A stretch of DNA of 64,000 nucleotides from JBGSQR01 sp964509295 (GCA_964509295.1 CAZDWS010000004.1:124001-188000); one strand, 5' to 3'; shown: positions 7,793 to 17,476, counted from the first letter of the stretch. Made by a program: numbers and translations. The notes: generated by a model from the letters alone, not told the origin.

Positions 7793-8773
7793 ATGAAAAC
7801 TGCACGCAAAGTAATTATCACCGAGTTTGGCGCACCACAGGTTCTGAAGCTTGAAAAAGTTGAGTTGCCGGATCCGGCAGCCGGAGAAGTACAGATTCGC
7901 CAGACCGCCGTCGGCTTCAATTTTATTGACGTATATCAGCGCAAGGGTATTTACCCTCTGCCCCTGCCAACCGGACTAGGCCATGAAGCCGCAGGTATTG
8001 TTGAGGCAGTCGGCCCTGGAGTTGACCTCTTTAAGACAGGTGACCGGGTTGCCTACATGCATGCGGGACTTGGGGCATATGCGGATTATCGTAATGTGGC
8101 AGCGGATCGCCTGGTCAGCATCCCTGCGGAAGTTTCCGATGAGCAGGCTGCGGCACTCATTTTCAAAGGGATCACAGCACAGTATCTGCTGAGAAAAACC
8201 CATGTTGTCAAACCGGGAGAAATCGTACTAGTCCACGCCGCAGCCGGTGGTGTCGGTCAGATTCTCTGCCAATGGGCCAAGGGGCTGGGGGCGTTCGTCA
8301 TCGGTACGGCCAGTTCTCCTGAAAAATGCGCCGTTGCCAAAGCAGCCGGTGCAGATATCGCCATCAATTATTCAAAGGAAGATTGGCCTGTTGCACTGCT
8401 GGAAGCTACCGGCGGTAAAAAAGCCAATGTTGTTTATGACTCGGTCGGCAAAGACACTTTCCTCAAATCACTGGACTGCGCCGCCCAATTCGGGCTGGTT
8501 GTATTGTTTGGTGCGGCATCCGGCCCCGCTCCGGCAATTGATCCCGAACTGCTCAACAAAAAAGGGTGTCTCTATCTGACCCGTCCGTCAGTATTTCCAC
8601 ACAATGCCGATCCGGCAGTTTTTCGTGAGAATGCGGCAGAGTTATTTACTGCTATTTCATCAGGCATAGTAAAATCAAGTATTGGTGCAAGATTCAAACT
8701 GGAAGAAATAGCGGATGCACACAAAGCAGCAGAAGCCAGGGCGACCAGCGGTGCGACCCTGATTATCCCCTGA
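7793..8773 (+). CDS. qor: NADPH:quinone oxidoreductase (zinc-free MDR family)
   Basis: 326-aa medium-chain dehydrogenase/reductase of the quinone oxidoreductase type, which reduces quinones or enones with NADPH. The GroES-like domain contains FNFIDVYQRKGIYPLPLPTG and GHEAAGIVEAVG. The Rossmann domain has the AAAGGVGQI nucleotide-binding loop at about residue 150. The cysteines of zinc-dependent alcohol dehydrogenases are absent, as expected for the zinc-free branch. The gene is monocistronic with a good terminator at 8810-8840. SD AAAGG lies upstream of the ATG at 7793. Confidence 0.9.
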   Translation: MKTARKVIITEFGAPQVLKLEKVELPDPAAGEVQIRQTAVGFNFIDVYQRKGIYPLPLPTGLGHEAAGIVEAVGPGVDLFKTGDRVAYMHAGLGAYADYRNVAADRLVSIPAEVSDEQAAALIFKGITAQYLLRKTHVVKPGEIVLVHAAAGGVGQILCQWAKGLGAFVIGTASSPEKCAVAKAAGADIAINYSKEDWPVALLEATGGKKANVVYDSVGKDTFLKSLDCAAQFGLVVLFGAASGPAPAIDPELLNKKGCLYLTRPSVFPHNADPAVFRENAAELFTAISSGIVKSSIGARFKLEEIADAHKAAEARATSGATLIIP

Positions 8774-8809
8774 TCTGAAATAACGGTATTTGCTGAAAAA
8801 TTTCTCAAT

Positions 8810-8840
8810 AAGGGGTTGCAGAAGCAGCCCCTTTTCAATT
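8810..8840 (+). terminator. Intrinsic terminator after the quinone oxidoreductase
   Basis: Ten-base stem AAGGGGTTGC/GCAGCCCCTT (one G-U pair) with an AGAA loop and a short T-rich tail, 36 nt after the stop codon. Confidence 0.8.
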
Positions 8841-8882
8841 AAGATGCCACACTTTTGAATCAGTACTTGTATGGAGACAAAT

Positions 8883-9506
8883 ATGGATCTGCTGTACACT
8901 CTTGACCTGATTGGAACAGCGGCATTTGCTGCTTCCGGCGCACTGGCTGGCATCAGACGGGAAATGGACTTACTGGGGGTGATGGTGCTGGGCGTGGTAA
9001 CTGCCACCGGCGGCGGAACATTGAGAGACCTGCTGTTAGGCGACACTCCACCATTTATTTTTCAGGACGAAACCTATCTGTATATATCAATAGCTATTTC
9101 ACTTCTGGTATTCATCTACCACAGCAAGCTGGACTTCCTGGAACACCCGCTAACCTTCTTCGATGCACTGGGGCTGGGCACCTTCGTTGTTATCGGCACC
9201 GGTAAAGCACTGGACTTCCAGATCGGATTTCTCGGAGCGGTGATTGCCGGAGTCATGACAGCAACCGCTGGCGGGGTAATACGCGATGTTCTGTCAAATC
9301 GTGTTCCCATGATCCTGCAGAAAGAGGTCTACGCCTCCGCCTGTCTGATAGGTGGGATATTATTTACCTCGCAGCATTATCTGCAAGTCCCGCGAACAAT
9401 CACACTGCTCACATCAGCTACAGCTGTTACAATTTTGAGGCTGATGGCTGTCCGATACAACTGGTCACTTCCGGTGGCACACAACACACACAGCTCCATT
9501 GACTGA
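8883..9506 (+). CDS. TRIC-type / UPF0126 (YicG-like) membrane channel
   Basis: Protein of about 207 residues with seven hydrophobic segments arranged as two repeats. Each repeat carries the glycine-rich signature (VVTATGGGTLRDLLLGDTPP and VMTATAGGVIRDVLSNRVP) of the UPF0126/TRIC family, whose prokaryotic members form trimeric cation channels. The start at 8883 is preferred over the ATG at 8871 because TGGAG lies 6 nt upstream of it. It lies between a terminator and ftsH, so it is probably transcribed alone. The ion transported in vivo is not deducible. Confidence 0.88.
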   Translation: MDLLYTLDLIGTAAFAASGALAGIRREMDLLGVMVLGVVTATGGGTLRDLLLGDTPPFIFQDETYLYISIAISLLVFIYHSKLDFLEHPLTFFDALGLGTFVVIGTGKALDFQIGFLGAVIAGVMTATAGGVIRDVLSNRVPMILQKEVYASACLIGGILFTSQHYLQVPRTITLLTSATAVTILRLMAVRYNWSLPVAHNTHSSID

Positions 9507-9654
9507 TGGGAGTTTGCGAACATCCTATAAATAGTGCATTCAAGCCGGATTTGAACTGCACAGAGACGTCAATTAACTTGTATATGCATTAAAAGATATG
9601 GTATTTATAAAACTTTAAGCATGCCGAATCGCATATTCCACAACGGGGGTAACC

Positions 9655-11526
9655 GTGAATCAGTTTTATAAGAATATATCTCTCTGGCTGGTCATCAGCT
9701 TAATGATGATCCTGCTTTTCAACATGTTCAACAAACCGCGTACCGTAGCTGAAAAACTCAACTTCAGTGACTTCATCACCCAGATTGACGCGGGCAAAAT
9801 CACCGCTGTCACAATTCAGGGCAACGACATCTACGGCAAACTGGAAGGCAAAGACGGCAAGGAGTTCCACACCTACAAGCCTGTTTCAGATGCCGATTTA
9901 ACCAAGAAGCTGCTGGAGAAAAAAGTAACCATTATTGCCAAGCCTGATGAAGAAAAATTCTCCTGGTTTTCAATCTTCATCTCCTGGTTCCCGTTCATAC
10001 TACTGGTTGGTGTCTGGATTTTCTTCATGCGTCAGATGCAGGGCGGTGGCGGCAAAGCCATGTCATTTGGTAAAAGCCGCGCAAAACTGCTGACAGAAAA
10101 TCAGGTAAAAATCACTTTTGAAGATGTGGCCGGTATTGAGGAAGCAAAAGAAGAACTGCATGAAATAATCGCCTTCCTGAAAGAGCCTAAGAAGTTCACC
10201 AGACTGGGCGGTAAAATCCCGAAAGGCGTATTGCTGATGGGCCCTCCGGGCACAGGCAAGACTCTTCTGGCTCGTGCCATCGCCGGTGAAGCTGGCGTTC
10301 CATTTTTCTCCATCTCCGGTTCGGACTTTGTTGAAATGTTTGTCGGCGTAGGTGCCAGTCGCGTTCGCGACCTGTTTCTGCAGGGCAAGAAAAGCGCACC
10401 ATGCATCATCTTTATTGATGAAATTGATGCTGTCGGCCGTCATCGCGGCGCCGGGCTCGGTGGCGGGCATGACGAACGGGAACAGACCCTCAACCAGTTG
10501 CTGGTTGAAATGGACGGTTTTGAGTCCAATGAAGGCGTGATCCTGATCGCAGCCACAAACCGTCCGGATGTACTTGATCCGGCTCTGCTCCGCCCTGGCC
10601 GCTTTGACCGTCAGGTTGTTGTACCTCGTCCGGATGTGAAGGGACGCGAAATGATCCTCAAGGTTCACGCCAAAAAGCTCCCGCTTTCTGCTGACGTCAA
10701 CCTGGAAGTTCTGGCAAAAGGTACTCCGGGCTTTTCCGGTGCAGACCTGGCCAATGTAGTCAACGAAGCAGCCCTGCTGGCCGCCCGTTCCGATAAGGCT
10801 CTGGTTGAAGCCATTGACTTTGACAACGCCAAAGACAAGGTCCTGATGGGCGTGGAGCGACGCAGTATGGTCATCTCCGATGAAGAAAAGAAAAGTACTG
10901 CCTACCATGAAGCGGGCCACACACTGGTTGCCATCAAAACACCAGGTACCGACCCTGTTCACAAGGTTTCAATCATTCCTCGCGGTCGCGCCCTTGGTGT
11001 CACCATGCAGCTCCCGATTGAGGACAAGCACAGCTATTCACGCGAATCATTGCTGGGACGCATTGCAGTGTTGATGGGTGGTCGTGCTGCTGAAGAGATA
11101 ATTTTCAATACTTTCACAACCGGTGCGGGTAACGACATCGAACGTGCCACTGAAATGGCCCGCAAAATGGTTTGTGAATGGGGCATGAGCGACAGGATGG
11201 GCCCTCTCTCCTTTGGCAAAAAAGACGAACAGATCTTCCTGGGACGCGAAATGTCAACCCACAAAAACTACAGCGAAGCTACTGCCGTCGAGATTGACAC
11301 CGAAATCAGACTCATCGTTGATGAAAGTTACAAGCGGGCCGTAGCTATTCTTAGAGAAAATATCGAAAACCTGCATAACGTCTCCCTCTGCCTGATTGAA
11401 AAGGAAAATCTGACCGGAGCTGAGGTCAACGAGATTATTGCTGCAGGCGCTCCAATTTATGTGACCAAACCGGAAGAGATTATTACAACTCCGGCAGCTG
11501 AAGTTCACGCCGACATCCAGGCATAG
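9655..11526 (+). CDS. ftsH: ATP-dependent zinc metalloprotease FtsH
   Basis: Membrane-anchored AAA+ protease (623 aa) that degrades misfolded or regulatory membrane and cytosolic proteins. There are two N-terminal membrane segments (about residues 8-25 and 103-124) around a small periplasmic domain. The AAA module has Walker A GPPGTGKT (about 196-203), Walker B FIDEIDAVGR and the SRH region. The zinc protease motif HEAGH lies near residue 418. The start is GTG at 9655 with GGGGGT upstream. It opens the long core operon; folP follows two bases after its stop. Confidence 0.97.
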   Translation: MNQFYKNISLWLVISLMMILLFNMFNKPRTVAEKLNFSDFITQIDAGKITAVTIQGNDIYGKLEGKDGKEFHTYKPVSDADLTKKLLEKKVTIIAKPDEEKFSWFSIFISWFPFILLVGVWIFFMRQMQGGGGKAMSFGKSRAKLLTENQVKITFEDVAGIEEAKEELHEIIAFLKEPKKFTRLGGKIPKGVLLMGPPGTGKTLLARAIAGEAGVPFFSISGSDFVEMFVGVGASRVRDLFLQGKKSAPCIIFIDEIDAVGRHRGAGLGGGHDEREQTLNQLLVEMDGFESNEGVILIAATNRPDVLDPALLRPGRFDRQVVVPRPDVKGREMILKVHAKKLPLSADVNLEVLAKGTPGFSGADLANVVNEAALLAARSDKALVEAIDFDNAKDKVLMGVERRSMVISDEEKKSTAYHEAGHTLVAIKTPGTDPVHKVSIIPRGRALGVTMQLPIEDKHSYSRESLLGRIAVLMGGRAAEEIIFNTFTTGAGNDIERATEMARKMVCEWGMSDRMGPLSFGKKDEQIFLGREMSTHKNYSEATAVEIDTEIRLIVDESYKRAVAILRENIENLHNVSLCLIEKENLTGAEVNEIIAAGAPIYVTKPEEIITTPAAEVHADIQA

Positions 11527-11528
11527 CA

Positions 11529-12743
11529 ATGATTCCTTTTCGGGTCAGGGTACTGAGCATAAACTCTCTCGCTGATGCCGAACAGGAACTGGGCAGAATT
11601 GGCGCTGATCCTGGTGGAACCATCAGGATGGCGCCCAAGATGCTGACCCGTTGCATACACCTTTCTGACCTGCAGTGCAGACAGGCCAACATCCTGAAAC
11701 AGGAAATGCTGTCTCTTGGTGGTGACGCTGCAGTTGCACGAGGGACCGTCGCCTGCAGCATTGACAGTACTGACGTAATCCTGATTGGTACGGACAGTCA
11801 GCTTCATCAGTTATGCAAAAAACTTGGACCCCAGCCTTTTGGACTGTCTGGACTTGCCGGTGAATTGACCGGATTACTTAAACGCTTTACAGTAAAACCG
11901 CAACTCTGGCGCACTTCACAGCGAGATATCCCACTGAATCGCCCACTGATCATGGGCATTCTGAATATAACCCCGGACTCATTTTCTGACGGCTCCTGCT
12001 ATCTTGACCCTAAAAAGGCTCTGGATCGTGCTTTGCAGATGATTGACGAAGGTGCCGACATCATCGATATCGGTGGTGAAAGTACACGCCCAGGTGCTGA
12101 AGCTGTAGATGTGAAAGAAGAAATACGACGTGTAGTGCCTATAGTAAATGAGTTATCCGGCAAAGCCACATGTCCGGTTTCTGTAGACACAAGAAAAAAC
12201 CAGGTTGCCAAGGCAGCTATCACCGCCGGAGCGGAAATCATCAATGACGTCAGCGGGCTGACTTTTGATCCTTTACTTGCTCCCCTCATAGCTGCCAGCA
12301 AGGTCGGAGTTGTGCTGATGCATTCTCGCGGCACACCCGATAACATGCAGCATGATACAAACTATAAAAACCTGATTGGTGAAATTTGTGATGGCTTGCG
12401 CAGCCTGCGGGATAGCGCTATTATTCAAGGGATCAGCAATGAATGTATCGCCATCGATCCCGGCATCGGTTTTGCAAAAACTGCCTCAGGTAACCTGGAA
12501 ATACTTCGGCGCCTGAGTGAATTCACCAGCCTGGGACAACCACTGCTGATAGGTTCATCACGCAAGTCGTTTATCGGCACGACACTTGGCAGAGAAACCG
12601 AAGACCGCCTTTACGGAACCGCCGCCACTGTAGCAACAGCAGTAACAAACGGAGCATCAATCATCAGAGTGCACGATGTTAGAGCCATGCGTGATGTAGC
12701 CGACATGGCCCATGCAATTGCAACTCCGGCTTCAAAAGGATAG
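11529..12743 (+). CDS. folP: Dihydropteroate synthase with N-terminal extension
   Basis: Condenses 6-hydroxymethyl-dihydropterin diphosphate with p-aminobenzoate in folate synthesis. The TIM-barrel signatures are clear: MGILNITPDSFSDG (from about residue 142), DIGGESTRPGA, VDTRK, NDVSG, DPGIGFAK and GSSRKSF. The protein (404 aa) is about 130 residues longer than ordinary FolP. The extra N-terminal part (residues 1 to about 135) has no motif I recognise but is characteristic of Geobacter-type FolP. It starts 2 nt after ftsH and is followed by cdaA. Confidence 0.95.
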   Translation: MIPFRVRVLSINSLADAEQELGRIGADPGGTIRMAPKMLTRCIHLSDLQCRQANILKQEMLSLGGDAAVARGTVACSIDSTDVILIGTDSQLHQLCKKLGPQPFGLSGLAGELTGLLKRFTVKPQLWRTSQRDIPLNRPLIMGILNITPDSFSDGSCYLDPKKALDRALQMIDEGADIIDIGGESTRPGAEAVDVKEEIRRVVPIVNELSGKATCPVSVDTRKNQVAKAAITAGAEIINDVSGLTFDPLLAPLIAASKVGVVLMHSRGTPDNMQHDTNYKNLIGEICDGLRSLRDSAIIQGISNECIAIDPGIGFAKTASGNLEILRRLSEFTSLGQPLLIGSSRKSFIGTTLGRETEDRLYGTAATVATAVTNGASIIRVHDVRAMRDVADMAHAIATPASKG

Positions 12744-12830
12744 AATCTGCATTCGATCTCTCGCAGTTGTGTTCGGCGAGAATGAATCAATTTACTGATC
12801 TCCGACAGATGTGACCCCGAGAGGAACTCA

Positions 12831-13616
12831 ATGCCGGATGTGCTTAACAGCTTAACATTGTTTGACCTCTTCGACATCTGCTCCCTGGCTGTCCTGATAT
12901 ACTTTTTTGCCCAATTCCTGAAAAATGACACTGCCATCCGCCTTTTGATTCTATTTTTGGCGATCTGTATGGCTGCCTACCTGTCCATGTTTGCCGGCCT
13001 GACATCTACAACTCTTTTTATAAAATCCATAATTTCTTCTTCCGCCATAATCCTGGCAGTCATATTTCAAAATGATATAAGACGCGCCTTCCTTTCATTC
13101 GGTCGCAGACAAACTGAACAAATTGAAAGCGATGAATACAACGAAACAATCGAAGAGCTGATCAAGGCTGTTAACGATATGGCAGAAAAGAATATCGGTG
13201 CCCTGATCGTAATTGTCAGAAAAATGTCAATCGATCACCTGTTAGTTGTCGGAACGCAGATTGACGCAAAACTGACCAGCGAACTGTTAAACTCGATTTT
13301 CCTCCCCTACTCTCCCATCCACGATGGAGCGGTAATTATCAGTGGTGGAAAAATTACACAAGCCGGCTGCCTACTGCCTCTCTCAAAGAATCCTGATATT
13401 TCAAAAAGCTTCGGTACCCGCCATCGCGCTGCACTTGGGCTTTCCGAGATGGTTGACTCCATGGTCATAGTTGTCTCCGAAGAGACCGGCAAAATTTCCA
13501 TTGTCAGCGACAGCAAAATTATTTATGACGTCGACAAGATAGAAACCAGGCGTATGCTCAGAAAAGCCCTGGATGTAAAACATACCGTCAAACCCAGCAC
13601 TACGGGAGAGGCGTAA
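12831..13616 (+). CDS. cdaA: Diadenylate cyclase CdaA
   Basis: Membrane enzyme (261 aa) that makes the second messenger c-di-AMP from two ATP. Three hydrophobic helices occupy residues about 10-75. The DAC domain shows the catalytic DGA in SPIHDGAVII and the RHR in FGTRHRAALG. The genetic neighbourhood cdaA-cdaR-glmM is the conserved c-di-AMP/cell-wall cluster. Its stop abuts the ATG of the YbbR/CdaR gene. A gap of 87 nt separates it from folP. Confidence 0.95.
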   Translation: MPDVLNSLTLFDLFDICSLAVLIYFFAQFLKNDTAIRLLILFLAICMAAYLSMFAGLTSTTLFIKSIISSSAIILAVIFQNDIRRAFLSFGRRQTEQIESDEYNETIEELIKAVNDMAEKNIGALIVIVRKMSIDHLLVVGTQIDAKLTSELLNSIFLPYSPIHDGAVIISGGKITQAGCLLPLSKNPDISKSFGTRHRAALGLSEMVDSMVIVVSEETGKISIVSDSKIIYDVDKIETRRMLRKALDVKHTVKPSTTGEA

Positions 13617-14048
13617 ATGACCAAAATCTCTCCCGACATGATTTCTTCATTATTCAGAAAAAACCTCACAATCAAACTGCTCAGCCTTGCTCTGGCTATT
13701 TCGGTATGGGGATTTACTTTTGTTTCTAGAGAAGGTATGCATGAACTGTTACTGACAGTTGACTTGCAAAACACCCCCTCTGGCTACTCATCCAGAAACA
13801 TTGGCCAGAATGAAGTGCGCTTTACCCTTGTCGGCCCCGCCGCACTGGTCAGATCCGCACAAAAACAGAATAGTTCACTATTACTGGATTTAAAAAATAC
13901 CAGCGCAGGCAAAACACAGTTCAGCAACCTGGAGAAATATCTTAACTTGCATCCATCGATTAGAGTTACCAGGATATCCCCGGCTGTAATTGAAATTGAA
14001 CTATTTGGTACACAAACTAATTCCACTCAAGGAGAACGGCATAAGTGA
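13617..14048 (+). CDS. cdaR: YbbR-domain protein, CdaA regulator-like (CdaR)
   Basis: 143-aa protein with one N-terminal membrane anchor (LTIKLLSLALAISVWGF) and an extracytoplasmic YbbR-type beta domain (VDLQNTPSGY, VRFTLVGP, VTRISPAVIEI). In Gram-positives CdaR regulates CdaA by direct contact; the same arrangement suggests a similar role here, though this copy carries only about one YbbR repeat where CdaR has several. It begins right after the cdaA stop and overlaps glmM by 4 bases (GTGA). Confidence 0.85.
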   Translation: MTKISPDMISSLFRKNLTIKLLSLALAISVWGFTFVSREGMHELLLTVDLQNTPSGYSSRNIGQNEVRFTLVGPAALVRSAQKQNSSLLLDLKNTSAGKTQFSNLEKYLNLHPSIRVTRISPAVIEIELFGTQTNSTQGERHK

Positions 14049-15403
14049 AAAAACTTTTTGGAACTGATGGCGTCCGAGGCGTCGCCAACGTCTATCCCAT
14101 GACCACAGAAATGGCAATGCAACTGGGACGCGCTGCGGCCTATATTTTCAGAAGTTCCGGCAAACATAGACATCGCATTGTAATCGGAAAAGATACCCGC
14201 ATATCCGGCTATATGCTGGAAAATGCCCTGGTTGCAGGTATCTGCTCCATGGGCGTTGACGTACTGCTGGTCGGTCCGTTACCAACACCCGGTATTGCCA
14301 ATATCACATCATCCATGCGCGCCGATGCCGGTGTAGTTATCTCTGCGTCCCACAACGCCTTTCAGGACAACGGTATCAAATTTTTCTCTGCTGATGGTTT
14401 CAAACTGCCAGACAACATAGAACTTAAAATCGAAAAACTGATCGAGACCAACCAGATTGATTCGCTGCGCCCGACAGCCAATGAAGTTGGTAAGGCTTAC
14501 CGTATTGATGATGCAGCCGGTCGCTACATTGTCTTTCTGAAAAACACTTTTCCGCAGGAGATGGACCTGTCAGGACTCAAAATTGTTCTGGACTGTGCCA
14601 ACGGAGCCGCCTACAAGGTCGCACCGGCGGTTTTCAGCGAACTGGGTGCAGAAGTTATATCACTGGGGGTCAGTCCGAACGGCACGAATATCAATGCCGG
14701 TTGCGGCTCGCTTTACCCTAATGTTATCAGCGAGGCTGTCAAGAAACATCGCGCTGATATAGGAATTGCACTGGATGGCGATGCGGACAGAGTTATTGTC
14801 TGTGACGAATTCGGCAACGAAGTAGACGGTGACCACATCATGGCCATCTGCGCTACAGATATGCTTAAACGTAAAATCCTGAAAAAGAAGACACTGGTCA
14901 CAACGGTAATGAGTAACATGGGACTGGATATCGCTTTGAGGAATGCGGGAGGCAAGGTTGTGAAAACCGCCGTGGGCGATCGCTATGTTGTGGAAGAAAT
15001 GCGCAAGCACGGATACAACCTGGGTGGCGAGCAATCCGGCCATATGATCTTCCTGGATAACAACACAACCGGAGACGGCATACTCTCTGCCCTGCAGCTG
15101 CTGGCTGTCATGAGACGCACAGAGAAACCGTTGTCCGAGCTTTCTGAAATCATGATCGCCCTGCCACAGGTACTGGTCAACACCCGTGTCCGTGAACGAA
15201 TCGATATCATGACCATGCCTGATATTGCCGCAAAAGTTCAGGAAATTGAAAAGAAACTTGGCGATGATGGTCGGGTTTTGATCCGCTATTCCGGCACCGA
15301 GCCTCTGTTGCGCGTCATGCTGGAAGGCAAGGATACATACGAGATCACCTCCTGGGCCAATGAAATCATTGACCTGGTCAAGAAGCATATCGGAGAGAAA
15401 TAA
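14045..15403 (+). CDS. glmM: Phosphoglucosamine mutase GlmM
   Basis: Converts glucosamine-6-phosphate to glucosamine-1-phosphate for UDP-GlcNAc, peptidoglycan and LPS synthesis. 452 aa with the N-terminal KLFGTDGVRGVAN, the phosphoserine loop VISASHNAFQDNGIKFF, the metal-binding DGDADR and the sugar-binding GGEQSGHMIF and RYSGTEPLLR motifs. It starts at a GTG overlapping the previous stop and overlaps pdxJ by one base. The supply of UDP-GlcNAc also feeds the exopolysaccharide cluster at the other end of the window. Confidence 0.97.
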   Translation: MKKLFGTDGVRGVANVYPMTTEMAMQLGRAAAYIFRSSGKHRHRIVIGKDTRISGYMLENALVAGICSMGVDVLLVGPLPTPGIANITSSMRADAGVVISASHNAFQDNGIKFFSADGFKLPDNIELKIEKLIETNQIDSLRPTANEVGKAYRIDDAAGRYIVFLKNTFPQEMDLSGLKIVLDCANGAAYKVAPAVFSELGAEVISLGVSPNGTNINAGCGSLYPNVISEAVKKHRADIGIALDGDADRVIVCDEFGNEVDGDHIMAICATDMLKRKILKKKTLVTTVMSNMGLDIALRNAGGKVVKTAVGDRYVVEEMRKHGYNLGGEQSGHMIFLDNNTTGDGILSALQLLAVMRRTEKPLSELSEIMIALPQVLVNTRVRERIDIMTMPDIAAKVQEIEKKLGDDGRVLIRYSGTEPLLRVMLEGKDTYEITSWANEIIDLVKKHIGEK

Positions 15404-16122
15404 TGGCGAAACTGGGTTTGAATGTAGATCATATAGCTACGGTGCGACAGGCACGCGGCGGCGTGGAACCGGACCCGGTTACGGCAGCCGCCATGGGTGA
15501 ACTGGCCGGTGCCGAAGGAATTACCATCCACCTGCGTGAGGACCGCCGCCACATCCAGGATCGAGACCTGGAAATTCTGCGCCGCACCGTTAAAACAAAA
15601 TTGAATCTGGAAATGGCAGCCACTCAGGAAATGGTCCGCATCGCCCTGCGTGTAAAGCCCGAACAGGTCACACTGGTTCCGGAAAAACGTCAGGAACTGA
15701 CTACGGAAGGCGGGCTGGACGTAATACTAAATCAGAAGCTGATCAGCGATGCGGTCAAACGACTCAGGGACGGCGGCATTGTTGTCAGCCTCTTTGTGGA
15801 CCCACATCAGGAACAGATCAAGGCCGCTAACAAAACCGGTACGGACTACATTGAAATTCACACCGGCAGCTATGCCGAAGCAACAATCTGGAAGGATCAG
15901 GAACAGGAACTGGAAAAAATTGATACCGCCATCAAACTGGCCCGCAAGGTCGGTATGGGAGTCAATGCCGGTCACGGTCTGAATTACGTCAACATCAAAC
16001 CGTTGGCGGCACTGGGTGGAATCGAAGAATACAATATCGGCCATTCCATTATAGCCCGTGCCATGTATGTGGGTATGGACCGCGCTGTCAGGGATATGGT
16101 CGAGTTGATCAAGTACGCATGA
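15403..16122 (+). CDS. pdxJ: Pyridoxine 5'-phosphate synthase PdxJ
   Basis: Last ring-closing step of DXP-dependent vitamin B6 synthesis (239 aa). Signature segments are LGLNVDHIATVRQARGG at the N-terminus, ITIHLREDRRHIQDRD, RQELTTEGGLDV and GVNAGHGLNY. Length is normal. It overlaps glmM by one base (TAATG) and acpS by four (ATGA), so it is embedded in the translationally coupled operon. Confidence 0.97.
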   Translation: MAKLGLNVDHIATVRQARGGVEPDPVTAAAMGELAGAEGITIHLREDRRHIQDRDLEILRRTVKTKLNLEMAATQEMVRIALRVKPEQVTLVPEKRQELTTEGGLDVILNQKLISDAVKRLRDGGIVVSLFVDPHQEQIKAANKTGTDYIEIHTGSYAEATIWKDQEQELEKIDTAIKLARKVGMGVNAGHGLNYVNIKPLAALGGIEEYNIGHSIIARAMYVGMDRAVRDMVELIKYA

Positions 16123-16499
16123 TAACCGGTATCGGTACGGACATTGTTGCAATCAGACGCTTTCAGCGTTTTGTGGATGAAAACAACACCGCCATCCTGC
16201 AACGGCTTTTTACAAAACAGGAGTTGGCATACTGCAGCGTTAAAAAAAGTGCCGCAGCAAGTTACGCAGCCCGTTTTGCCGCCAAAGAAGCCTTCATGAA
16301 AGCCCTTGGCACCGGCTTGAGAGACGGTCTGTCCTGGCAGGATATGGAGATCATCAATGACAGTCAGGGCAAACCGGAGCTGTATTTGACCGGTCGCGCA
16401 AATGAATTGTTTTTAGAGCGTTGCATCAGCAACACTTTCCTTTCGCTATCACATGACGGAGACAATGCTGTGGCAATGGTAGTACTGGAGACAGTATGA
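16119..16499 (+). CDS. acpS: Holo-[acyl-carrier-protein] synthase AcpS
   Basis: Transfers 4'-phosphopantetheine from CoA to acyl carrier protein. 126 aa with ITGIGTDIVAIRRF (Mg-binding Asp in GTD), RFAAKEAFMKALGTG and the C-terminal LSLSHDGDNAVAMV. Coupled to pdxJ upstream and the hydrate dehydratase downstream by ATGA overlaps. Confidence 0.96.
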   Translation: MITGIGTDIVAIRRFQRFVDENNTAILQRLFTKQELAYCSVKKSAAASYAARFAAKEAFMKALGTGLRDGLSWQDMEIINDSQGKPELYLTGRANELFLERCISNTFLSLSHDGDNAVAMVVLETV

Positions 16500-17476
16500 C
16501 AGAACAAGGTGTATCTGTTGAAAAAGTTCACAGTATAGATCCGGAGATTTACTCGGCACCGTATGCTCATTTGAACGTAAAATATCTCGATGCAGACAGC
16601 ATCCGGCCTCTGATTCGCCCACGACTGCCTCAAGCTCACAAGGGAGATTTCGGTCATTGCCTTATTCTGGCAGCATCGACCGGCAAAACCGGAGCTGCAG
16701 CACTCTGTGCCAACAGTGCCGTACGCACCGGTTCCGGCCTGGTCACAGCGGCAGTTCCATCAAGCCTGAACAGCATCATGGAAATCAAAACCACTGAAGC
16801 CATGACCCTGCCGCTTGATGATGCAGGACTTGGCCATATCACTGTGGCAGCCTGTAAACAGATAGAAAACGCTATACACAACAAGGATTGCCTGGCAATC
16901 GGACCCGGCATCGGCAGACACCCGGAAACCACCTCAGTTGTTCGCCGACTGGTTGAAACAACAGATATTCCCATGGTAATTGATGCCGATGGCCTTAATG
17001 CAGTGGCAGTTGACACATCCATTCTGCTGCGAAAACAATCTGCTACTGTCATACTGACACCTCACCCGGGAGAGATGGAACGTCTGACCGGTAGCGCAGT
17101 TCCTGATGATGATTGTGGCCGTATAGCTATCGCAAAAGACTTTGCCCAAAAGTATGGTATTTATCTGGTGCTGAAGGGAGCCCACACAGTTGTGGCAACT
17201 CCTGACGGAACATCCTGTATCAATACCAGCGGCAATCCCGGCATGGCTTCCGGAGGCATGGGAGATGTGCTGACAGGTGTTATTACCTCTCTGTTGGGAC
17301 AGAGATACAGTGCTTATGATGCCTGCCGCATCGGAGTATTCATCCACGGCTTTGCCGCCGATCTGGTCGCTGAAGACAAAGGAATTACAGGTATCAACGC
17401 AACTGATGTAATTGAAAAACTGCCGTATGCATTCAAGGAACTGGGAACCGGGGACTTGGGACTGGAAAAGACATAA
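16496..17476 (+). CDS. nnrD: ADP/ATP-dependent NAD(P)H-hydrate dehydratase (stand-alone NnrD domain)
   Basis: Ribokinase-fold enzyme that dehydrates the S-form of damaged NAD(P)H hydrate. It shows HKGDFGHCLILAAS, IGPGIGRHPET, DADGLNAVA, LTPHPGEMERL, LKGAHTVVATPDG and the catalytic-site GMASGGMGDVLTGVI. At this locus Geobacter relatives usually carry a bifunctional protein of about 500 aa with an N-terminal NnrE epimerase. Here the product is only 326 aa, and the roughly 45 residues before HKG look like the interdomain tail. The epimerase domain is thus missing at this locus. The start overlaps acpS by ATGA. Confidence 0.92.
   Translation: MTEQGVSVEKVHSIDPEIYSAPYAHLNVKYLDADSIRPLIRPRLPQAHKGDFGHCLILAASTGKTGAAALCANSAVRTGSGLVTAAVPSSLNSIMEIKTTEAMTLPLDDAGLGHITVAACKQIENAIHNKDCLAIGPGIGRHPETTSVVRRLVETTDIPMVIDADGLNAVAVDTSILLRKQSATVILTPHPGEMERLTGSAVPDDDCGRIAIAKDFAQKYGIYLVLKGAHTVVATPDGTSCINTSGNPGMASGGMGDVLTGVITSLLGQRYSAYDACRIGVFIHGFAADLVAEDKGITGINATDVIEKLPYAFKELGTGDLGLEKT

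Noticed and set aside
10063..10962. 299-aa open frame on the minus strand
   Set aside because: Entirely antisense to ftsH, with no RBS and no recognisable domain; a codon-bias shadow. The same applies to the long antisense frames at 172-849, 14660-15388 and 16934-17530.
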